Positions 1 to 6,274 of a DNA stretch of 8,458 bases are shown one piece after another (the first letter of the stretch is position 1; each line of letters begins with the position of its first letter). The translations under genes and the position numbers were made by a program. Origin of the DNA: an uncultured Ruminococcus sp. (lineage in GTDB: Bacteria > Bacillota > Clostridia > Oscillospirales > Acutalibacteraceae); contig CAMKNF010000085.1 of NCBI GenBank assembly GCA_946414115.1, forward strand, positions 1 through 8,458. Direction: 5' to 3'. Below the pieces are notes generated by a model that saw only the letters and a list, made by a program, of their open reading frames with translations, did not search any database and was not told the origin of the DNA.

Positions 1-1
1 G

Positions 2-154
2 GTATTGATTCTTCCTATAGCATACTTTATTTCTGTAGTATTTGATTTGTCAGTGGTATGGTATGCATTCCCGATAGCAGAGCTTGGCTCGCTTACGCTT
101 GCGATAGGATTTTTCATAAATCTTGTAAAAGGTGATTTTAAAAGACTTGGTTAA
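2..154 (+). CDS. MATE family multidrug/cation efflux transporter, C-terminal end (partial)
   Basis: Only the last 50 residues are present; the gene begins before the window. The visible tail has a hydrophobic segment, then VVWYAFPIAELGSLTLAIGFF and a short basic end (NLVKGDFKRLG). A Trp-x-Ala-Phe-Pro-x-Ala-Glu pattern before the last membrane helix is characteristic of many MATE transporters of Clostridia, which export drugs or organic cations in exchange for Na+ or H+. The reading frame is open from base 2 to the TAA at 152-154. A hairpin with a T run starts nine bases after the stop and probably ends this transcript. The family call rests on 50 residues only; another polytopic exporter is possible. 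Confidence 0.7.
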   Translation, partial: VLILPIAYFISVVFDLSVVWYAFPIAELGSLTLAIGFFINLVKGDFKRLG

Positions 155-163
155 ATTTGTCCG

Positions 164-198
164 CCTCAACGCATATATTGTGTTGAGGTGATTTTTTT
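164..198 (+). terminator. Hairpin with T run after the MATE gene, overlapping the next gene's ribosome binding site
   Basis: CCTCAACGCA (164-173) pairs with TGTGTTGAGG (179-188), ten pairs with one G-T wobble, around a TATAT loop. A run of seven T follows at 192-198. This has the form of a Rho-independent terminator for the transporter gene. The 3' arm contains the GAGG of the ribosome binding site (185-191) for the TTG start at 197, and the T run runs into that start codon, so the structure could also hide the site in read-through mRNA. Confidence 0.7.
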
Positions 199-559
199 GA
201 ATGAAGAAAATAAAAATTCCATTACATATGACGAGGGTTGGGAATCCGTAACAAATTGTGAATATCCCGTTGTCGGCTCGGCAAATTTTGAAGAAACCGG
301 AGATGATAAAGGGCAACAAGGAAAGAAAAACAAAGATAATTCGCCAAAGCAGCTGCTTATTACAATACAGCTTATTCTATGTATCCTTATTGCTCTTGCT
401 GCTCTTGTGATTAAAACTATCGGCGGAGATTTTTATGCATCAGCTCGTGAGGTGTATTATTCAAGCCTTAACAACTCTGCAATATTTGATGATTCTGATA
501 ATTTCAACTTAAACAAGCTTTTCGGCTCTTCAACACAAGATGAAGTTCAGAATACATAA
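197..559 (+). CDS. Small single-pass membrane protein in the spoIVFA position
   Basis: This is a 120-residue protein read from TTG 197, chosen because GAGGTGA (185-191) sits at ideal spacing; an in-frame GTG at 188 lies inside that site and is unlikely. Residues 1-50 are hydrophilic and acidic/Lys-rich, 52-73 form one transmembrane helix, and the remaining 47 residues (GGDFYASAREVYYSSLNNS onward) would lie on the far side of the membrane. There is no export signal or catalytic motif. It overlaps the site-2 protease gene by 20 bases, so the two are probably translationally coupled. In spore formers the gene before SpoIVFB encodes SpoIVFA, a single-pass protein with a LytM (M23) domain that holds the protease in check. 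Order and topology fit, but the LytM domain is absent, so equivalence is inference only. Confidence 0.7.
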   Translation: MNEENKNSITYDEGWESVTNCEYPVVGSANFEETGDDKGQQGKKNKDNSPKQLLITIQLILCILIALAALVIKTIGGDFYASAREVYYSSLNNSAIFDDSDNFNLNKLFGSSTQDEVQNT

Positions 560-1148
560 AACTGAAATAACAATTTCTTATCTTATAATCTGCATTGCGT
601 CAGTCTGCATTATTGCTGGAGTTTTTGACGGATTTTTATACTGCCTATTTGCGATTATAGTCCACGAAGCAGGGCATATTACAACAATGTGCATTTTCGG
701 TTATCCACCCGAAAAAATAAAAATTTCACTATTTGAAATCTCAATAAGCGACGGAAAAAGACAGGAAAGAAACTTTATACAAAATTTTCTTATAATTTTT
801 TTCGGGCCTTTTTCTAATTTTATTTGTTTTATTCTCTTTTATCTGCTATACTTAATAGGTAATGATTTTTTTCTTTATCCTGCGGCGGCAAATCTTTCTG
901 TGGGACTGTTCAATATTCTGCCTGTTATGTCGCTTGACGGCGGACAGCTGTTGTATTTGATTTTAAGCAGATTTTTCAGCGATACAGTTTCACAAAGCAT
1001 TGTAAATGTAATTACGTTTTTAATTATTTTTCCGCTTGCGTTTTTCGGATTTATTCTGCTTTTTAATTCGAAATACAATTTTTCGCTGTTGATTGTATGT
1101 ACATACCTTGTTTTTTCACTTATTTTCAGGAATAACAAGTATTATTAG
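540..1148 (+). CDS. Site-2 protease, M50 family, SpoIVFB-like
   Basis: A 202-residue polytopic membrane metalloprotease that should cleave a substrate within or near the membrane. HEAGH at residues 42-46 is the zinc-binding HExxH motif. GPFSN (89-93) and N125-I-L-P-V-M-S-L-D133-G-G carry the remaining family signatures, with Asp133 as the third zinc ligand. These places match the HExxH near 43-47 and Asp137 of Bacillus SpoIVFB, which processes pro-sigma-K in the mother cell. About five or six hydrophobic segments are visible, and no CBS or PDZ domain is present, giving the short form of the family. The ATG lies inside the upstream gene. In this lineage the substrate could be a sigma factor or another membrane protein; the window does not show which. 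All key residues are intact. Confidence 0.88.
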   Translation: MKFRIHKTEITISYLIICIASVCIIAGVFDGFLYCLFAIIVHEAGHITTMCIFGYPPEKIKISLFEISISDGKRQERNFIQNFLIIFFGPFSNFICFILFYLLYLIGNDFFLYPAAANLSVGLFNILPVMSLDGGQLLYLILSRFFSDTVSQSIVNVITFLIIFPLAFFGFILLFNSKYNFSLLIVCTYLVFSLIFRNNKYY

Positions 1149-1196
1149 TATAAAACAGGCGAAAACAGTAAGGATAAAAACAACCGGAGGTATAAT

Positions 1197-3053
1197 ATGG
1201 TAAACAAGGAAGTTGAAAAACTCCTTTTAAAGGTTCAGAAACCGGGACGATATGTCGGCGGTGAGCTAAATGAGGTTATTAAGGATAAGAACAGTGTAGA
1301 CGTTCGATTTGCATTTTGTTTTCCTGATACTTACGAGGTAGGAATGTCGCACCTCGGAATGAAGATTCTCTACAGTCAGTTCAACAAGGAAGATTATATC
1401 TGGTGTGAGCGTGTGTTTGCTCCGTGGATTGATATGGAAGAGGAAATGATCAAGCACAACATTCCTCTTTACGCACTCGAAAGCGGAGACCCTGTATCAG
1501 ACTTTGATTTTATTGGCTTTACTCTGCAATACGAGCTAAGCTTTACAAATATGCTTAATATGCTCAAGCTCTCAAACGTTCCGATTAAAAGCGCAGACCG
1601 TAAAGAATTAAAGCAGATTGTTGTTGCAGGCGGTCCGTGTGCCTGCAATCCTGAACCGATAGCAGATTTTGTCGATATTTTCTTTATCGGTGAGGGTGAA
1701 GAGGTAGACCTTGAGGTAATTAATCTTTTCAGAGAATGCCGCAAAGAGGGCAAAAGCAAGGCTGAATTTTTACAGCTTTGTTCTCACATTGAGGGTGTGT
1801 ATGTTCCGTCGCTTTATGACGTTTCCTACAATGACGACGGAACAATTAAGAGCTTTGAGCCAAAGGACGACGCTCCTGCCGTAATTCACAAAAGGCTTAT
1901 CAAGGATATGAACACTTGTTTCTATCCCGATAACTTTGTAGTACCTCTCGTTGAAATAGTACACGACAGAGCAGTTCAGGAAATTTTCAGAGGTTGTATA
2001 AGAGGATGCAGATTCTGTCAGGCAGGCTTTATTTATCGTCCTGTTCGAGAGAAATCTCCCGAAACAATCAATGCACAGTGCAAGGCTCTTTGTGAGAATA
2101 CAGGATATGATGAGGTTTCATTGTCATCTTTAAGCTCAAGTGACTACAGTCAGATTGTGCCCTTGCTTGAAAAGCTCAATGAATGGAGCAAAGACGAAAA
2201 GGTCAGCATTTCTCTGCCGTCATTGCGTGTTGACGGATTTACAGACGATATAATGAACAAAATCAAGACTGTTCGCAAAAGCGGACTTACCTTTGCACCG
2301 GAAGCAGGAAGTCAGCGTATGCGCGACGTAATCAATAAAAACGTTCGTGAAGAGGAGTTGCTTGCAACCTGTGCAACAGCTTTTGAGGGTGGCTGGACAA
2401 CCGTTAAACTCTATTTTATGATTGGACTTCCTACCGAAACAATAGAGGACGTTGAAGCAATTGCAAAGCTTGGACAGGCTGTTGTTGATACCTACTACAA
2501 ATGTCCCAATAAGCCAAAAGGCAAGTCTGTAAGGGTGACTGTTTCAGCGTCATCATTTGTTCCAAAGCCGTTTACACCGTTTCAATGGGAGCCGCAGGAC
2601 ACTATTCCCGATCTTCACGAAAAGCAGGTTCATATCAAGGAAAGTATAACAACTAAAAAAATACAGTTCAATTACCACGACGCCGACACAAGCTATCTTG
2701 AAGCTGTTTTTGCTCGTGGTGACAGAAAGCTCTGCAAGGTAATGGAGCTTGCTTGTGAGAGAGGTTTTCACTTTGACGGTTGGAATGACTGTTTCAGTCT
2801 TGAAAAGTGGCTTGAGCTTTTTGACGAATGCGGAATTGACCCTGCATTTTATGCAAACCGCAGACGTTCTTTTGATGAAATTCTGCCTTGGGATCACATT
2901 GACTACGGCGTAACAAAGGATTATCTGATTAAAGAATGCAAGAAAGCGTATGAAAATACAACAACGCCGCATTGCAGACTTAAATGTAACAACTGCGGTG
3001 CAGCAAAGTATGGGGAGGGTGTATGCTTTGAAAAGCGTAAGAATCTGGTTTAA
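1197..3053 (+). CDS. B12-binding-like/radical SAM protein, TIGR03960 family
   Basis: A 618-residue protein with GGAGG (1186-1190) six bases before the ATG. Residues of about 35-185 resemble a cobalamin-binding Rossmann domain (FCFPDTYEVGMSHLGMKILY, then VAGGPCACNPEPIADFVD and FFIGEGEE), but without the classic DxHxxG cobalamin ligand motif. The radical SAM core begins around residue 250; C267-x3-C271-x2-C274 should hold the [4Fe-4S] cluster that cleaves S-adenosylmethionine. FAPEAGSQRMRDVINKNV (367 on) is highly typical of the family. The C-terminal tail has a second cysteine group, C593, C597, C600 and C610. The reaction is not established to my knowledge. In Clostridia it is almost always followed by the radical SAM-linked gene, as here, which argues for a joint role, perhaps in RNA or ribosome modification given frequent linkage to rng and rplU elsewhere. 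Confidence 0.9.
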   Translation: MVNKEVEKLLLKVQKPGRYVGGELNEVIKDKNSVDVRFAFCFPDTYEVGMSHLGMKILYSQFNKEDYIWCERVFAPWIDMEEEMIKHNIPLYALESGDPVSDFDFIGFTLQYELSFTNMLNMLKLSNVPIKSADRKELKQIVVAGGPCACNPEPIADFVDIFFIGEGEEVDLEVINLFRECRKEGKSKAEFLQLCSHIEGVYVPSLYDVSYNDDGTIKSFEPKDDAPAVIHKRLIKDMNTCFYPDNFVVPLVEIVHDRAVQEIFRGCIRGCRFCQAGFIYRPVREKSPETINAQCKALCENTGYDEVSLSSLSSSDYSQIVPLLEKLNEWSKDEKVSISLPSLRVDGFTDDIMNKIKTVRKSGLTFAPEAGSQRMRDVINKNVREEELLATCATAFEGGWTTVKLYFMIGLPTETIEDVEAIAKLGQAVVDTYYKCPNKPKGKSVRVTVSASSFVPKPFTPFQWEPQDTIPDLHEKQVHIKESITTKKIQFNYHDADTSYLEAVFARGDRKLCKVMELACERGFHFDGWNDCFSLEKWLELFDECGIDPAFYANRRRSFDEILPWDHIDYGVTKDYLIKECKKAYENTTTPHCRLKCNNCGAAKYGEGVCFEKRKNLV

Positions 3054-3687
3054 AAAAGATTATGAGTGCAGATATATTTCTCACCTCGACCTGAACCGCT
3101 GTATGCTACGTGCACTGCACAAAAGTAAAATTCCTGTATGGCATACTGAAGGATTTAATCCTCATCCGTTTGCAACCTTTCCGTTACCACTTTCGCTCGG
3201 ATTCAGAGGAGTAAACGAGTGTATGGACGTAAAGCTTGAAGATGATAATTATTCTTTTAAAGAAATAATTTCAAATCTGAATGCATGTCTGCCGAGGGGA
3301 ATTCAGGTTTTTGACGTAACAGAGCCTGTTATGAAAGCCGGTAAAATAGCATTTGCAGAATTTTCAATAAAGCTAAATTGTGAGAATACAAACACAACTG
3401 TAATTGCCGAAAAGCTTTCAAGTTTTTTAGTATTAGATAAAATCGAAATTGAAAAAAAGTCAAAAAGAGGCTTAAAAACTGTTGACATAAAACAGGGTAT
3501 AAAAAGCTATAAAATTGAAGAAAAATTCGATTTTGTCCTGCTCAATGTAGTTTTATCGGCAGGAAGCAGTGATAACGTAAACCCTAATCTCCTTGTATCG
3601 GCTTTTGAAAACTATTCTGCATTGAACGTTGAATCAGATATTACAAGAATTGATTTATATAATTCCGAAATGGAATTATTCAGATAG
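3028..3687 (+). CDS. Radical SAM-linked protein, TIGR03936/DUF2344 family
   Basis: A 219-residue partner of the preceding radical SAM protein. The start is TTG 3028, eight bases after GGGGAGGG (3012-3019); it gives the family-typical opening MKSVRIWFKKDYECRYISHLDLNR. Upstream in-frame ATG codons at 2950 and 3010 would add residues unlike the family and lack a good binding site. The motifs YISHLDLNR (about 16-24), EGFNPHPFATFPLPLSLG (about 41-58) and ECMDVKL (about 64-70) are the family's hallmarks. It overlaps the previous gene by 26 bases, implying translational coupling and probably a fixed ratio of the two products. No cysteine cluster is present, so it is not itself a radical SAM enzyme. 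Some bacteria carry the two as a fusion. Function is unknown. Confidence 0.88.
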   Translation: MKSVRIWFKKDYECRYISHLDLNRCMLRALHKSKIPVWHTEGFNPHPFATFPLPLSLGFRGVNECMDVKLEDDNYSFKEIISNLNACLPRGIQVFDVTEPVMKAGKIAFAEFSIKLNCENTNTTVIAEKLSSFLVLDKIEIEKKSKRGLKTVDIKQGIKSYKIEEKFDFVLLNVVLSAGSSDNVNPNLLVSAFENYSALNVESDITRIDLYNSEMELFR

Positions 3688-3695
3688 GTGACAAT

Positions 3696-4376
3696 ATGTT
3701 TGAATTTACAATCAGAGAAAATGCATTATTAAATGAATTTAAGGACTTATTTTCGGATTATGTCAATAAGGCGTACAAATTTACAATGAGCTACATTTCA
3801 AATCCCATTCTTTCGGATTTCCGTGATAATGAAAGGCTGATACTCATTGTAATCAATAAATCTGTCTTTCAGAATCTGTACAGCTTTATAAAGCTTAATG
3901 AAAGCAATATGCAGTTTGCGGCTTTTTCGTGCCTTGAAGGTGCAGTAAACTCAATGCGACTTTATCAGGTGCTTTCATTAAACCCTGACTATATGTATGA
4001 CTACATAACAAATTCTGATTTTTCACTTGATAAGTGTGAGCTTGAATTGCTTGAAAAACAAGAAAAGTATGAAAGCACCGAAGAATTTTCTTTAAGAGAA
4101 TTTTCCAAAGGCTTGCATAAAATGAACACCTTTGAATTTAAAAATTCTTCAATTTCAACCCAGCTTGTTGATAACAGTGTTTATCTCGGACTATCCTGCG
4201 GAAAAACCGTAAGCGATGATTTGCAACATGAAGTAAGAAAAAATCTTGTCGGAGCATATCTTTCATTACAAAAACATACAAAAATGTTCTTCAACGGCGG
4301 AATTGATAACGAACTTGAAGAAATAGAGGATAATATCTATGCAAAGTTTCTTGAATATGTAAAGAAGTTTTCTTAA
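3696..4376 (+). CDS. Hypothetical protein, helix-rich, unrecognised
   Basis: A 226-residue soluble protein I do not recognise. It starts at ATG 3696 behind AGGTGA, which lies immediately after the stop of the radical SAM-linked gene (8-base gap), so it is almost certainly in the same transcript. There is no signal peptide, transmembrane helix, cysteine cluster or nucleotide-binding loop. It looks mostly alpha-helical with charged residues: a segment near 50-105 (LILIVINKSVFQNLYSFIK, then NMQFAAFSCLEGAVNSMRLYQ), an acidic stretch at 113-135, and a second helical part at 173-226. The spacing of Glu, Arg and small hydrophobics vaguely recalls HEPN/DUF5677-type helical bundles, but I see no RxxxxH motif, so I do not assign it. 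Its base composition matches its neighbours and gives no sign of recent transfer. Confidence 0.75.
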   Translation: MFEFTIRENALLNEFKDLFSDYVNKAYKFTMSYISNPILSDFRDNERLILIVINKSVFQNLYSFIKLNESNMQFAAFSCLEGAVNSMRLYQVLSLNPDYMYDYITNSDFSLDKCELELLEKQEKYESTEEFSLREFSKGLHKMNTFEFKNSSISTQLVDNSVYLGLSCGKTVSDDLQHEVRKNLVGAYLSLQKHTKMFFNGGIDNELEEIEDNIYAKFLEYVKKFS

Positions 4377-4497
4377 ACTTTTCAGAATATTCACTTTCTT
4401 TTATTTTAAACATCATATTCTTGTCACATTTGGGCTTTATGATATAATCACAGTAAAGATAAGGAACAGACAACAAGAACTGATTTAGTTTTTTCAT
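4291..4497 (-). CDS. Possible small protein of 68 residues, antisense to the adjoining gene end
   Basis: This uncertain candidate starts at ATG 4497 (minus strand) behind GAGAGGA (4510-4504) at six-base spacing, one of the better binding sites in the window. It reads MKKLNQFLLSVPYLYCDYIIK, then a Lys/Glu-rich part, and ends in the basic stretch LFLQVRYQFRR. The last 86 bases lie antisense to the unknown plus-strand gene, which weakens the case, as does the strong plus-strand promoter embedded in it. A weak promoter for it could be TTGTCG and TATGAC with 17 bases between, near 4547-4519 on the minus strand. No family is recognised. Confidence 0.25.
   Translation of the reverse strand: MKKLNQFLLSVPYLYCDYIIKPKCDKNMMFKIKESEYSEKFKKTSLHIQETLHRYYPLFLQVRYQFRR
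4421..4448 (+). promoter_or_regulatory. Sigma-A promoter with extended -10 for the leader and YhcC-like gene
   Basis: TTGTCA (4421-4426), a 16-base spacer and TATAAT (4443-4448), with TG at 4440-4441 forming an extended -10. Transcription should start near 4455. The -10 hexamer is perfect and the -35 differs from consensus in one base. Confidence 0.7.
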
Positions 4498-4560
4498 AGA
4501 TTTTCCTCTCAAAATTGTCATAGTGACATCAAAGAAGGCCGACAAACGTCGGTCTTTATT
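4455..4560 (+). ncRNA. Candidate leader or small RNA upstream of the YhcC-like gene
   Basis: A transcript from the promoter at 4421-4448 would run about 105 bases before meeting the terminator-like hairpin at 4534-4560, still upstream of the gene's binding site at 4567. The stretch has no ATG on the plus strand and no recognised riboswitch consensus. It contains TGTCA-TAG-TGACA (4517-4529), a short inverted repeat. I found no segment complementary to the terminator arms that would make an obvious antiterminator. It may be an attenuator leader or a small RNA in its own right. Confidence 0.35.
4534..4560 (+). terminator. Terminator-like hairpin inside the YhcC-like gene's leader
   Basis: AAGGCCGAC (4535-4543) pairs with GTCGGTCTT (4548-4556), nine pairs with one G-T wobble, around an AAAC loop, followed by a T-rich tail (TTATT, then TGATTT). 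It lies between a strong promoter and the ribosome binding site of the downstream gene, so it would cut most transcripts short unless bypassed. It could also simply end the upstream operon, or work in the minus direction. Confidence 0.6.
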
Positions 4561-4576
4561 TGATTTGGAGTATATT

Positions 4577-5485
4577 ATGTATTATTATTCTATAAACGAA
4601 TATTTAAGAAAAACATTCGGTGAAAAAGTCTATAAGATTTCTCTTAACGGAGGTATGACCTGTCCGAACAGAGACGGCACATTAAGCAAAAAAGGCTGTA
4701 TTTTTTGCAGTAAAGGCGGTTCGGGAGAATTTTCTGCCGATAAATTATTGTCTGTAACCGAGCAGATTGAGCAGGCAAAGCAGAGAATAAAAGCAAAAAC
4801 CGACTGTAAACGATTCATAGCCTATTTTCAGCCTTTTACGAATACTTATGCCGAAGTTTCATATCTTCGAAAGATTTTTTATGAAGCAATAGATAATCCC
4901 GAAATTTCAGTGCTTTCAATTGCAACACGTGCCGATTGTCTTGGGAAAGACGTTTTACAATTACTTGATGAGCTTAACAGAATAAAACCCGTTTGGGTTG
5001 AGCTTGGCTTGCAGACTATTCATAAAGAAACTTCCGAATACATACGGCGTTGTTACGAGCTTGAAGTTTTTGATGAAGCGGTAACAAATCTTAAAGAAAT
5101 CGGTGTTACCGTAGTTACACATATAATTCTCGGATTGCCGTTTGAAACTAAAGAAATGATGCTTGAAAGCGTAAAATACGCAGGGGAGAGAAGTGACGGA
5201 ATAAAAATTCAGTTACTCCACGTGCTTAAAGATACGGATTTGCTGAAGGATTATAATGACGGATTATTCAAAACCCTGTCAATGGAAGAATACATCGACA
5301 TTCTCTGTGACTGCATAGAAATTCTGCCGAAAAATGTTGTAGTTCATCGTTTAACGGGCGACGGAGATAAAAAACTTCTTGTTGCACCTCTTTGGAGTGC
5401 TGATAAAAAGCGTGTACTTAATTCAATCAACAAAGCTTTCAGAGAGCGAAATATCGTTCAGGGAAGTAAATATTCCGGTAATTAA
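4577..5485 (+). CDS. Radical SAM protein, TIGR01212/YhcC family
   Basis: A 302-residue protein of the Elp3/YhcC type. The start is ATG 4577 behind TTGGAG (4565-4570); the reading frame stays open upstream to a GTG at 4523, but that would run through the terminator hairpin and has no binding site. The opening YYYSINEYLRKTFGEKVYKIS leads into GGMTCPNRDGTLSKKGCIFC: C29-x11-C41-x2-C44 should ligate the [4Fe-4S] cluster. Other family marks are FIAYFQPFTNTYA (about 83-95), VWVELGLQTIHKETSEYI (about 138-155) and IILGLPFET (about 185-193). Length matches the family's usual 300-320. The family is widespread and reported near tRNA/rRNA modification genes, but its substrate is not settled to my knowledge. 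It is likely transcribed from its own promoter and ends in a hairpin shared with the convergent neighbour. Confidence 0.9.
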   Translation: MYYYSINEYLRKTFGEKVYKISLNGGMTCPNRDGTLSKKGCIFCSKGGSGEFSADKLLSVTEQIEQAKQRIKAKTDCKRFIAYFQPFTNTYAEVSYLRKIFYEAIDNPEISVLSIATRADCLGKDVLQLLDELNRIKPVWVELGLQTIHKETSEYIRRCYELEVFDEAVTNLKEIGVTVVTHIILGLPFETKEMMLESVKYAGERSDGIKIQLLHVLKDTDLLKDYNDGLFKTLSMEEYIDILCDCIEILPKNVVVHRLTGDGDKKLLVAPLWSADKKRVLNSINKAFRERNIVQGSKYSGN

Positions 5486-5517
5486 AAACAGCTCCGATTA
5501 TTCATCGGGGCTGTTTT
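5485..5517. terminator. Bidirectional terminator between convergent genes
   Basis: AAAACAGCTCCGAT (5485-5498) pairs with ATCGGGGCTGTTTT (5504-5517), 14 pairs with one G-T wobble around a TATTC loop. A-run and T-run flanks let it work in both directions. It includes the last base of the plus-strand stop (TAA 5483-5485) and overlaps the minus-strand stop (5518-5516), so the two genes have essentially no other spacer. Confidence 0.9.
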
Positions 5518-6265
5518 AGCGTTTATTCCTATTTGATTTTATGCGTTTAAAAATATTATACGCAAGCATAACTGCGGCAATTAATGAAGCACCAAGAACA
5601 ATTCCTATAATCAAAAGTCTTATATTTGGATTATCAAAAGAATTGAGCTGACCAATCTCGTCATAGGTAGAAACAGAAGTAGTTTCTTCTGTCTTTTTTC
5701 GTTCACTTTTAGAGCCTGATGTTTCGCTTTTTTCTGATTTATCAGAGCTGTTGCTTTTATCCGAACCGCTTTTTTCGGATTTTGAATAGACGGTGATTTT
5801 TGCTGAAGTGCATTTTCCTGCGTCAATTGAGTTAATATCGGAGTCAACACAATCACTGACAAAAAAGTCTATATATCCTGTGCCTGACTTTACGGCTTTG
5901 AAGGTCAGAGTAAATATAATTTCGCCGTTAATAATATTTATACCGTCAGCATTTAGAAAAACAAGCTTTACCTTATCCGAAAGCTCATTGTATGCTATTT
6001 TTGAGGATTTGTCGCTTACCTTTGCACTGCGAAATTCAAACATACTCTTGTCATAAGTAAATTCAAAGCTTGCGGCACACAGCTTTTTGTCACTGTCGGC
6101 AGTCATTGAAATTGTAAATAGCCTGTTGTTGTCACAATTATAATCACTTAAATCAAAATCAACTTTATTTGCAGAATAAGCAGTTATTAGAGAACCGTAA
6201 GATAACAAAACAACAGTTATTATTAAAATGAAAAATCGTAATAAATTTCTTTTGAATTTATGCAT
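5516..6265 (-). CDS. Membrane-anchored cohesin-like domain protein
   Basis: A 249-residue surface protein. Residues 1-32 form a signal peptide (basic start, hydrophobic core, SLITAYSA before the likely cut). Residues of about 35-160 resemble a cohesin beta-sandwich: FTISMTADSDKKLCAASFEF with TYDKSMFEF, then VKLVFLNADG, GEIIFTLTFKAVKSGTGYIDF and AKITVY, the usual order of strands. Residues 161-200 are a Ser/Lys/Glu-rich linker, 215-238 a transmembrane helix, and the end is strongly basic (KRIKSNRNKR), so it stays in the membrane with the domain outside. Cohesins bind dockerin modules of cellulosomal enzymes in Ruminococcaceae, but cohesin-like folds also serve other adhesive roles; no dockerin is visible here. 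ATG 6265 has AAGG at six-base spacing, and the upstream rluA-type stop is nine bases away, so they are co-transcribed. Confidence 0.8.
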   Translation of the reverse strand: MHKFKRNLLRFFILIITVVLLSYGSLITAYSANKVDFDLSDYNCDNNRLFTISMTADSDKKLCAASFEFTYDKSMFEFRSAKVSDKSSKIAYNELSDKVKLVFLNADGINIINGEIIFTLTFKAVKSGTGYIDFFVSDCVDSDINSIDAGKCTSAKITVYSKSEKSGSDKSNSSDKSEKSETSGSKSERKKTEETTSVSTYDEIGQLNSFDNPNIRLLIIGIVLGASLIAAVMLAYNIFKRIKSNRNKR

Positions 6266-6274
6266 AATAAACCT

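Noticed and set aside
50..319. 89-codon minus-strand reading frame
   Set aside because: It is antisense to the transporter tail, terminator and small membrane gene, with no binding site.
1109..1196. Separate promoter for the large radical SAM gene
   Set aside because: TTGTTT with AATAAC at 17-base spacing can be fitted near 1108-1136, but the match is poor; co-transcription from upstream is as likely.
2553..2972. 139-codon minus-strand reading frame
   Set aside because: It lies wholly antisense to the conserved radical SAM gene, has no binding site and shows no recognisable domain.
2950..3027. ATG 2950 as the start of the radical SAM-linked protein
   Set aside because: The extra 26 residues are out-of-frame readings of the upstream gene; TTG 3028 has the binding site and gives the family's usual opening.
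4523..4576. GTG 4523 as the start of the YhcC-like protein
   Set aside because: The added 18 residues are unlike the family, no binding site precedes the codon, and translation would run through the terminator hairpin.
5620..5862. 80-codon minus-strand reading frame
   Set aside because: It is a frame-shifted shadow of the linker and domain part of the cohesin-like gene; its Lys-rich content only mirrors that linker.
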